Assembly: GCA_016201865.1 (NCBI GenBank)
Contig: JACQCA010000019.1
Coordinates: 1 to 64,000 of the forward strand
Origin: Nitrospirota bacterium
Lineage (GTDB): Bacteria; Nitrospirota; Nitrospiria; JACQBZ01
DNA length: 64,000 nt
Direction: 5' to 3'
This document shows positions 55,099 through 62,740 of this stretch, in pieces. The notes beneath the pieces are model-generated. The model ran no database searches, had not been told where the DNA came from, and saw only the letters and a program-made list of their open reading frames with translations. Positions within the stretch are counted from its first letter, which is position 1. Each line of letters starts with the position of its first letter. Position numbers and translations under genes: made by a program.

Positions 55099-58000
55099 TC
55101 AGGTCGTCAGCCGTTTGTAGATGCGGGGCAGCTTGTCCGGAAGCGTGGCGACACGATCGATGATCGTGTGGTTAACCTCGCCGTACATCTTGGCGACATA
55201 CTGACTGGCTTCGTGATCGATCGTGATGCAGTAGGGATGAATGCCGTGCATCCGGGTCTCCCTGAGCGCCATCCTGGTGTCCTGAAGGGAATGGTCCCCG
55301 GCATAGTCCGTGTCCAGAGGCTTGCCGTCGCTCAACAGGATCAGCAGGCGGGTTTTCGAGGGTTGTTGTTCTAATTTGGACGAGGCATGACGGATGGCGG
55401 CCCCGTCTCGGTTTTGGTTCAGCGATTTCATCGCGCCGATCCGCTCATGGATGACGGGATTAAAGGCCTCCGAGAAGTCTTTGATGATGTAAAAAGCCAC
55501 ATGGTCCTTCGAGTCGCCTGAAAAGCCGTAGATGGCAAAGGTGTCTCCGACCGCTTGGAGGGCCTCGGCCGTCAGGATCAGGGCCTCCTGTTCCACCTCG
55601 ATCACCCGCCTTCGGGCCGACGGGATCTGTCGGCTGGTCGAGCCGCTCATATCGATCAGGAGGGCGACCGCCACATCTCGTGTTCGTTTCTCGTTTTTGA
55701 TGTACAGACCGTCCTGGGGTGTGCGGCCGCCTCGTATGTCCGTGCGGGCCTCGACGACCGCGTCCAGATCCAACTGATCGCCGTGGACCTGGCGTTTGAT
55801 TTTTCGGAAGGCCTCCGGCCGCAGGCTCTGAAAATGGCGTCGGAGCAGCCGTAATGCCGGCCCGTGGGAGGACAGGATTTGATCGACGATCCGACCGGAC
55901 TCGGGTTCCATGCGGTGCTCATAAAGACGGCACCATTTTGGGCGGTATTCCTGGGCCCCATCGTCCCACTCGTCGTAGAAGAAAACCTTTGTTTCAAACG
56001 CCTCCATCTCGACGGAACGGGTCGGCGCCGTTTTGAATCCGAGATGGGGAAGCTTTCCGTTCGGCGTCGTTTCCGTTTGACCTTGACGGAGCATCTTTTC
56101 CCTCGGCTCCGGACGCAGAGCGGATGCGGGCGGACGGGATTCTAAACGGGAGGCATCGATGGGAAGCGTCGCCTCCCCTCGGCGCGCCTGGACCCGGTCG
56201 GGATGCATCACGCCGCGGTATGAAAGTCCGGACGGCACGAGGGTCGCCCCTTGTTGATTCGGCGATCCGGCCGAATCCGAAAAAACATCCCGCATCGTTT
56301 CTTGTGCGCCCAGCGGGTCCGCTTCGCCTTGCACGGCCGGAAAGCGGCGGAGTTGCTCCTCTATGAAACGGTACAACCGGGCCAGTACGCGAAGCGAATC
56401 GGTGGAGACGGACGACGGCTTCTTCAGTTCGAGAAGAAGGTCATAGGCGCCCGAGACGACTTCGGCCAGCTCCAATGGGGTTTCCGTCGTGTCCGTAATC
56501 GAAAGTTGAAGGAGGGCTTCATGGATCGCCGTTCTCGGGGGCAGGCTTTCTAATTTAGGCCGGGACTGGAGGTCCAGCGCAACGATCCGGTCCATGTCTC
56601 GGCGCACGCCCGGGTATTCGGTCCGAAGCAGAAAGTCAACCCGTGCGTCTTCCAGAATCGCCCAGAGCGATCGGGCCCAGGCCGGATTCGGGAAGAGACG
56701 AAGGTAGTCCCCGACCGTCTGCGCGGCCTCCGATGAGGAAGCCGCCCGACCGTATTCAGCCTGCAGCTCTTGGATGATGTCCTGCATCGCATGCAGATCC
56801 GGTTCGTACGTTCCGAACTCAAGATGACCGGCTTCATGCAGCGTGGAAACCTTGTACAACCTGAAATTCTCGGCCGCTTCGGGGAAGAACCGGATCCGGG
56901 GCGGCAGATAGATCGTCCGCCCGTCGGTGGTCGGGGAATCGCCGATCGTCTCGCGCAGTCCCTCGGGCAGATCCGTGGTCGGTTTGATCGTGACGGATTG
57001 TCCGGAGAGGCCTTCGGCGTATAACGTCAGCGTCCGGCCGATCGTCTTGAGCGAGACTCCTCCGATCAGACGTTCGGTCGTTTCCTGTCCCGTCTTCGAC
57101 CGGCCGCTGAAATAGGCCTTGGCCCGTTCGGGTCCGCCGGAGGCGGACTGCGTCAGAAGCGCAAGACCGGCATCCACCCACGCCGCAAAATCGGTCGGGT
57201 TGTTTTCAAGCGCCGAAAACATTTTCGGCCCCTCTCGGAGATAAGCCATCACTACGGACGGGTCCTGCTCGGCCAGACGCTTGGCCTGCGACAAAAACAG
57301 TCTACGGTGAATCGGGGAGCCGAATTCCCGGAGCACGGATGGACAGGATCGGAGAAAGTCCATGCCGAGGGCGGCGGATCTCCGGGCCAGAACCAGTCCC
57401 AGATCTAAGAACGGTCGTCGAAGGTCCGGCGGTTCCAGGGCGGCGAGTATCTCGGCGCTGAGCCGGAAATATTCGATCACCTTTAAATAGTCCGGCTTTC
57501 CGAGGGTATTCGGTTCGACGAGATGCTTTCCCCATTCAACCCAAAGCGCGAGGTCGGCCATGGCGAGATGGCGCAGGACCTCCGGGCTGATCCGGAAATA
57601 CTCGACCGCCAGCACCAAGTCCTCCTCCGTCAGACGAAGGCCTTCCTCCATCCACGAGGTCAGATCGGTCGTCTCCATTCCGGCGGACAGTTGAGAGCCG
57701 GCCCGGATAAAGTCCAGCACGACGCCGTGATGCCCGTCGCTCAATTCCAGTCCGAGCGTCAGGAGCGGCAGTCGTTTTGAGGGGTCGGTCGCGGCCAGGA
57801 GGTCCGGGCTCTCCGAAAAATATTTCTGCGCCGCCGTCGAGGACTGGGACGCCATGGCCGTGCCCAGATCAAGCCATGGAAGCGCCTGGGCCGGGCCGAC
57901 GGCCTGAAGAACGCGGGGAAGTTTTTTAAGGCCGATCGTGGCCGATTTTGGGGAGGCCTCGATCAATTCTTCCGATAGTTCGAAGAAGCGGCTCCGGTCG

Positions 58001-58119
58001 GAAGGGGCAAAGGCGGCGATCGTCTCGAAAAGGATCTTCTTAGAGTGAGCGTCTAATTCATGCGCGCAAAAATCGGCGAGAAGAGGAGGGAGCGAAATCG
58101 GGGAGGTCGGGTCCGTCAT
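55099..58119 (-). CDS. NorD/CbbO-like von Willebrand factor A protein with N-terminal helical repeats
   Basis: MIDAS 'ALLIDMSGSTSRQ', 'LLILLSDGKPLDTDYAG'; ~42-aa N-terminal repeats; 'STLHEAGHLEFGTYEP'. Confidence 0.87.
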   Translation of the reverse strand: MTDPTSPISLPPLLADFCAHELDAHSKKILFETIAAFAPSDRSRFFELSEELIEASPKSATIGLKKLPRVLQAVGPAQALPWLDLGTAMASQSSTAAQKYFSESPDLLAATDPSKRLPLLTLGLELSDGHHGVVLDFIRAGSQLSAGMETTDLTSWMEEGLRLTEEDLVLAVEYFRISPEVLRHLAMADLALWVEWGKHLVEPNTLGKPDYLKVIEYFRLSAEILAALEPPDLRRPFLDLGLVLARRSAALGMDFLRSCPSVLREFGSPIHRRLFLSQAKRLAEQDPSVVMAYLREGPKMFSALENNPTDFAAWVDAGLALLTQSASGGPERAKAYFSGRSKTGQETTERLIGGVSLKTIGRTLTLYAEGLSGQSVTIKPTTDLPEGLRETIGDSPTTDGRTIYLPPRIRFFPEAAENFRLYKVSTLHEAGHLEFGTYEPDLHAMQDIIQELQAEYGRAASSSEAAQTVGDYLRLFPNPAWARSLWAILEDARVDFLLRTEYPGVRRDMDRIVALDLQSRPKLESLPPRTAIHEALLQLSITDTTETPLELAEVVSGAYDLLLELKKPSSVSTDSLRVLARLYRFIEEQLRRFPAVQGEADPLGAQETMRDVFSDSAGSPNQQGATLVPSGLSYRGVMHPDRVQARRGEATLPIDASRLESRPPASALRPEPREKMLRQGQTETTPNGKLPHLGFKTAPTRSVEMEAFETKVFFYDEWDDGAQEYRPKWCRLYEHRMEPESGRIVDQILSSHGPALRLLRRHFQSLRPEAFRKIKRQVHGDQLDLDAVVEARTDIRGGRTPQDGLYIKNEKRTRDVAVALLIDMSGSTSRQIPSARRRVIEVEQEALILTAEALQAVGDTFAIYGFSGDSKDHVAFYIIKDFSEAFNPVIHERIGAMKSLNQNRDGAAIRHASSKLEQQPSKTRLLILLSDGKPLDTDYAGDHSLQDTRMALRETRMHGIHPYCITIDHEASQYVAKMYGEVNHTIIDRVATLPDKLPRIYKRLTT

Positions 58120-58125
58120 GACCGG

Positions 58126-58956
58126 TTACGGAAAGATGCTGTTGACGATTTCGGAGAGGCTCCGATGCATGTCGGGATCGTCCGTGATCGGCTGGATGAC
58201 GGCCGCTTCGCAGGCGGTCCGCGGATCAATTCCTTTCCGGATCAAGTCACCGGCGTAGACCAAAAGGCGCGTGCTGACCCCCTCCTCCAGTCCGTGGTTC
58301 TTTAAATTCCGGACCTTCTCGCCTAATTTAACCAGGCTCATCGCGGCGGCTTCAGAAAGCCCGGTCTCATGAAGGAGGATGCGGACCTCCATTTCTTTGG
58401 GAGGATAATCGAACTCGATCGCCAGGAATCGCTGCTTGGTGCTCGGCTTGAGCTCTTTGAGTACGCTTTGGTAGCCGGGGTTGTATGAAATCACCAGCAT
58501 GAATTCATCCACCGCCTCTATCACTTGGCCCTTTTTCTCGATGGGAAGGATTCGGCGGTCGTCCGTCAGCGGGTGGATCACGACCGTGGTGTCCTTGCGG
58601 GCCTCGACCACCTCATCGAGGTAGCAGATCGCGCCGTGCTTGGCGGCGAGGGTGAGCGGACCGTCCATCCAGACCGTCTCGTCGCCCCGGAGGAGATAAC
58701 GACCGACGATGTCCGAGGCCGTCAGATCCTCGTGACAGGCGATCGTGATCAGCGGCCGTTTGAGCTGGTAGGCCATGTGTTGAACGAATCGGGTCTTGCC
58801 GCAGCCCGTCGGGCCTTTGAGCATGACCGGCATCCGATTCAGATAGGCGGTGCGAAACAGATCGATCTCGCTCCGTACCGGGATATAAAAAGGCTCCCGC
58901 GCGATCCGGAACTGATCGATCTCGAGCTCCAGTCCTTTGAGCCGTTCGGTCGTCAT
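58126..58956 (-). CDS. CbbQ/NirQ/NorQ-type MoxR AAA+ ATPase
   Basis: '[45 protein letters not shown]', '[36 protein letters not shown]'. Confidence 0.93.
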   Translation of the reverse strand: MTTERLKGLELEIDQFRIAREPFYIPVRSEIDLFRTAYLNRMPVMLKGPTGCGKTRFVQHMAYQLKRPLITIACHEDLTASDIVGRYLLRGDETVWMDGPLTLAAKHGAICYLDEVVEARKDTTVVIHPLTDDRRILPIEKKGQVIEAVDEFMLVISYNPGYQSVLKELKPSTKQRFLAIEFDYPPKEMEVRILLHETGLSEAAAMSLVKLGEKVRNLKNHGLEEGVSTRLLVYAGDLIRKGIDPRTACEAAVIQPITDDPDMHRSLSEIVNSIFP

Positions 58957-59312
58957 GTGCTTGGTTTAATACGATGGGTGAGCATGAAGACGATCACCGT
59001 GAGGATCGTCCCGTAAAAGAGGATGATCTTGTACCAGGGACCGACCCGCGGATCGACCGCAAAGACGATGCCGGCCGCGATCACCAGGCCGATCACGCCC
59101 CACTTATGCCAGGTCTCAACGCTGCTGTGGACGAACAGGATGACGCCGAACAGGAACATCAGGACCGGCGTGATATCCAGGTCGTAGTTGAAGGAAAGCA
59201 GGATGTTCAGAAACCCCATGATGATCATGGTGAGACCGATCAGCCGCTCGACGGATGCAAGCCGTTTGTCCAGGAAGCGCCTCCGAAAAAAGCCGTTACT
59301 AACGTAGCACAA
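58953..59312 (-). CDS. small membrane protein, overlaps NorQ-like start
   Basis: Four predicted TM stretches; start overlap suggests translational coupling. Confidence 0.6.
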   Translation of the reverse strand: MCYVSNGFFRRRFLDKRLASVERLIGLTMIIMGFLNILLSFNYDLDITPVLMFLFGVILFVHSSVETWHKWGVIGLVIAAGIVFAVDPRVGPWYKIILFYGTILTVIVFMLTHRIKPST

Positions 59313-59386
59313 GAGGGGAGGTCTGTCAACGAACTTAAGCCGAACTTAAGCCGATAGGTTTCCGGGCTGCTCCGCGACTCTTGATA

Positions 59387-59415
59387 TTGACAGAGGGACA
59401 AAAGAGGGTTATTCT
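59387..59415 (+). promoter_or_regulatory. sigma70-like promoter TTGACA-N17-TATTCT
   Basis: Upstream of 59474..59899. Confidence 0.5.
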
Positions 59416-59473
59416 GAAGATGTTTTTTGAAGGTTTTGGGCGCTGCACTGGCGCTCCGTTCGAGGAGTCCTTC

Positions 59474-59899
59474 ATGCCGCACCTTGTGCGTCGATACGAT
59501 CGTAACGTCCCGCACTCCATCCCTCGGTTTTCCATTTGGGCGGTATTCGCGTTGCTCCTCTTTGGCGGCTGGCTTCTATTTCCCGTTCAAGGTTTGGCCG
59601 TGGAGCTGGGCGACCTTCTCGATGCGCCGGCCAAGTACGACGGCATGCCGGTGAAAGTAACCGGCGCCGCAAGCGAGCCGCGCTACCGTGTGAGCCGCGG
59701 CAAACCGTTTACGGTGTTCGATCTTTCGGACAAACGCGGCCGGACCGTCCGGGTCTTCAGTTGGGGACAATTAACGATTCACCGCGGCGATAGGCTGGAG
59801 GTTGAAGGCCGATTTATCAAAAGCAAGGCGGTCGGCCGCCACGCGATCGAAAACGAAATCGAGGCCGCTGCCGTACGCCCCGCGCCCGAACACTTTTAG
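59474..59899 (+). CDS. exported OB-fold-like protein
   Basis: Signal peptide from ATG 59474; 'LGDLLDAPAKYDGMPVKVTGAASEPRYRVSRGKPFTVFDLSDKRGRTVRVFSWGQLTIHRGDRLEVEGRF'. Confidence 0.65.
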   Translation: MPHLVRRYDRNVPHSIPRFSIWAVFALLLFGGWLLFPVQGLAVELGDLLDAPAKYDGMPVKVTGAASEPRYRVSRGKPFTVFDLSDKRGRTVRVFSWGQLTIHRGDRLEVEGRFIKSKAVGRHAIENEIEAAAVRPAPEHF

Positions 59900-59914
59900 T
59901 CGTTTTACTATTTT

Positions 59915-59998
59915 ATAGGGGCTCGCGTCGCCCCCTCCATCCGCCTAAGGCGGAATGGAGCCTTCCCCCTCTCGCTCGCTGAGCTCGCTGGGTATTTA
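59915..59998. repeat. ~80-bp hairpin element, copy B (intergenic)
   Basis: Same family as 7425..7502 and 63462..63544; compensatory changes in the inner stem (ccgcctaaggcgg). Confidence 0.85.
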
Positions 59999-60619
59999 CC
60001 TGGAAGGCGCGTAGTAGGGATTTCGGCCGGAGGCGTGGTCCGTAGTATCAAGAATCTCCGTGACCTCGGGGACGAACTGCCGGATCGTCTTCTCGATGCC
60101 CTGCTTGAGGGTGACGGAGGCCATGCCGCAGCCCTGGCATCCGCCGCTCATCTTGATATAGACCGTCGTTCCTTTGACGTCCAAGAGCGATACGTAACCG
60201 CCATGTCCCCCCACGCCCGGATTGATCTGTGTGTCTAAGAGATTCTGGATCTTGGCCTTGATCCGTTCTTCATTGGCGAGATCGGCCCCGGATCCCTTCG
60301 AGATCGCGGACGGGAGGGACGCCGCCTCGGACTGGAGATATGCCCGGATCACCTTCCCCACCTTCTTTCCGATTGCGGTCCAGTCCTCGGCGCCCTTCTT
60401 GGCGATCGTGACCGTGTTGCCGGCCAGTTGAACGGCCGTCACCCCCTCGATCTGAAACAACTTCTCGGCCAGGGGCGATTCCTTGGCTTTTTCCCTGCCC
60501 AGGTAGAGGAGCGAGCCTCCCGCGCGAAAGACGGGACGGTCGACGACGAACTTGCACCGCTCCGCGTCCAACACCTCCGCCTTGATCTTGATCTCCGTAT
60601 CGGCTTGTTTTAATTCCAT
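59996..60619 (-). CDS. Nfu-type Fe-S scaffold protein with N-terminal Nfu_N-like domain
   Basis: 'INPGVGGHGGYVSLLDVKGTTVYIKMSGGCQGCGMASVTLKQGIEKTI' (CxxC NifU C-terminal domain). Confidence 0.93.
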   Translation of the reverse strand: MELKQADTEIKIKAEVLDAERCKFVVDRPVFRAGGSLLYLGREKAKESPLAEKLFQIEGVTAVQLAGNTVTIAKKGAEDWTAIGKKVGKVIRAYLQSEAASLPSAISKGSGADLANEERIKAKIQNLLDTQINPGVGGHGGYVSLLDVKGTTVYIKMSGGCQGCGMASVTLKQGIEKTIRQFVPEVTEILDTTDHASGRNPYYAPSR

Positions 60620-60631
60620 CGGATGATTCTC

Positions 60632-60964
60632 CTATCGCTTTCTGCAAAGTTCACAGGGACAGATCTCACGCAGATAATCAAAGTGATAAATCCCCGTGGC
60701 GTGTTGATCCGAGAATGAAAAGCTTAAGCCGTAGCCTCCCACCGGTTCCACTTTCAAGCCCTCCAGATCCAACGGGATGCTGCCGGGGTTCAGTGTTTTT
60801 GCGCTCGTCCATTCATCGATGCAGCCGGCGCAGGGGCAGTTCTGCCTTAAATACCGAAAGCTGTACGGACTCACATGCCCGTCTTCCCATGTGATCAGGA
60901 GCGTTTTATTGCCCTGTTTTTTGATGATGGCCGGCGTGCCGCGGGTATGTTGAACATTTGTCAT
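60632..60964 (-). CDS. DUF971 (GBBH-like N-terminal) protein
   Basis: 'LLITWEDGHVSPYSFRYLRQNCPCAGCIDEWT...GYGLSFSFSDQHATGIYHFDYLREICPCELC'; start trimmed to ATG at 60964. Confidence 0.92.
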   Translation of the reverse strand: MTNVQHTRGTPAIIKKQGNKTLLITWEDGHVSPYSFRYLRQNCPCAGCIDEWTSAKTLNPGSIPLDLEGLKVEPVGGYGLSFSFSDQHATGIYHFDYLREICPCELCRKR

Positions 60965-60971
60965 GACAGGT

Positions 60972-62078
60972 CTATACCGTAAACGTTTTCGGATTCGGTT
61001 CCGGTTCTTCGATAATCTGGATCGGCTTCGAATAATAATTGCGAATGCTGATTTGAGCCGCCAGCCGTTCGATGATCTCAAGATACGCCTTGGCCGAGGG
61101 AGCCTCGGGATCGGCGATCACGATCGGCATGCCTTGATCCGCGTATTTCCGAATGGCGATATCCAGAGGGATCTCTCCTAAAAACGGCACCTTCAGGCGC
61201 TCGCTTTCCTGCGCGACCATCCCGTGTCCGAAGATCTCTTCCCGCTCGCCGCAATGGGAACAGATGTGGTAACTCATGTTTTCGATGATCCCGAGCGGGT
61301 GGACCTTGGTTTGCTCGAACATCCGGAAGGTCTTCATCGAGATCGTCAGGCCCACGTCCTGAGGCGTGGAGACGATCACGGCGCCCACCAGCGCGACCGT
61401 CTGAACCAGGGTGAGGTGAACATCCCCCGTTCCCGGAGGCATATCCACGATCAAGTAATCCAACGGACCCCAATCCACATTCAGCAACGATTCCTGGACG
61501 GCCTTATGGGCCATGGGGCCCCGCCAGATCAGCGGCTGGTTGCCGGTCGCCAGAAAGCCCATCGACATGAATTTGACGCCGTGCGCTTCGATCGGGATAA
61601 TGCGGCCGTCGCGTTGTCGGAGCTCTTCCGTCCGCGCGCCCATCATGATGGGGATGGTCGGTCCATAGATATCGCCGTCGACGAGCCCCACCTTGGCTCC
61701 GTATTTGGCCAGTCCCACCGCGAGATTCGCGCTCACGGTGGACTTCCCCACGCCCCCTTTGCCGCTGCCGATCGCGACGATGTTCTTAACGCCCGGAATC
61801 GCGGCGCGATCCGTCGCCGCATGTCCCGTCACTTCGGACTTCATCTTGACATCGACCATCGAGACGCCCGAAAGGCCTTTTACAATACCGGCGGCCTCTT
61901 CCCGCATCTTTTCTTTCACGGGAAAGAGGGGCATGGGCAGAACGATCTCAAAGCCGACCTTGGAATCCCGAACCGCGATATGATCAACAAATCCCAGGGT
62001 CACGATGTCTTTATGAAAATCCGGATCCTGGATTCGGCTTAAGGCGGCCAGGATCTCTTTTTCGGTGACGGGCATCAA
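60972..62078 (-). CDS. apbC: Mrp/NBP35 family Fe-S carrier ATPase
   Basis: 'IGSGKGGVGKSTVSANLAVGLAK', 'DYLIVDMPPGTGDVHLTLVQ', 'ENMSYHICSHCGEREEIFG'. Confidence 0.96.
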   Translation of the reverse strand: MMPVTEKEILAALSRIQDPDFHKDIVTLGFVDHIAVRDSKVGFEIVLPMPLFPVKEKMREEAAGIVKGLSGVSMVDVKMKSEVTGHAATDRAAIPGVKNIVAIGSGKGGVGKSTVSANLAVGLAKYGAKVGLVDGDIYGPTIPIMMGARTEELRQRDGRIIPIEAHGVKFMSMGFLATGNQPLIWRGPMAHKAVQESLLNVDWGPLDYLIVDMPPGTGDVHLTLVQTVALVGAVIVSTPQDVGLTISMKTFRMFEQTKVHPLGIIENMSYHICSHCGEREEIFGHGMVAQESERLKVPFLGEIPLDIAIRKYADQGMPIVIADPEAPSAKAYLEIIERLAAQISIRNYYSKPIQIIEEPEPNPKTFTV

Positions 62079-62157
62079 CCTTCTCCTTTGTAGTTTCTGC
62101 GATCGAGCTTCTATTCTACGGGCGGCCGGATTCCTTCGTCAAGCGGTTTAATCCTTG

Positions 62158-62739
62158 TCAACCAAGATCGCTGGAGAGTTCCTGCCGAACGGCCTTATCC
62201 AAGATAGTTCGGGCCCGGTATTTCGGATGATCCACGACCAGAGCGGCCGGAGTCTTATCATTGCGGAATTCGGTCTGCTGTTCCGGTGAAAACTGAAAAC
62301 GGACATAATGGACCGCGCTGAGTTTGTCCTCCTTGCTGTGGCCGGCCTCAAACTGTCCGTCGATTCGATCCGGGCCGAGCTCAATAAAGACGGAGCGGCC
62401 GTCGTCAATCCCCTGGAGGCCGTCCAGGATTTCCTTGATCCGTTCCGATTCGGTGATCTCGATGAACAGCGTGGCCGACAGCTCGCCCGGGCCGCCGATC
62501 AGGGGGTTGTACGTATCCAGTTCGTCCTGTATTTTTTCCGGATCGTAGATATGCTCCACGCGCATCATTTCCTGGATCTGGAACAGGATCGTGTCGCGAT
62601 TCTCGAAGACCAGCGTCATCCGGTCGCCGACTGAAACGCGCCGCCGTTTCTTGAGGGCGATGATCCGTTCCCTGAGTTCTTTGCGGATCGGTTCGTATTC
62701 CGAAAGCGGCTTTATGTCTTTTAATTGGAGCGTGTCCAT
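62158..62739 (-). CDS. DUF3501 family protein
   Basis: 'YEPIRKELRERIIALKKRRRVSVGDRMTLVFENRDTILFQIQEMMRVEHIYDPEKIQDELDTYNPLI'. Confidence 0.88.
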   Translation of the reverse strand: MDTLQLKDIKPLSEYEPIRKELRERIIALKKRRRVSVGDRMTLVFENRDTILFQIQEMMRVEHIYDPEKIQDELDTYNPLIGGPGELSATLFIEITESERIKEILDGLQGIDDGRSVFIELGPDRIDGQFEAGHSKEDKLSAVHYVRFQFSPEQQTEFRNDKTPAALVVDHPKYRARTILDKAVRQELSSDLG

Positions 62740-62740
62740 T

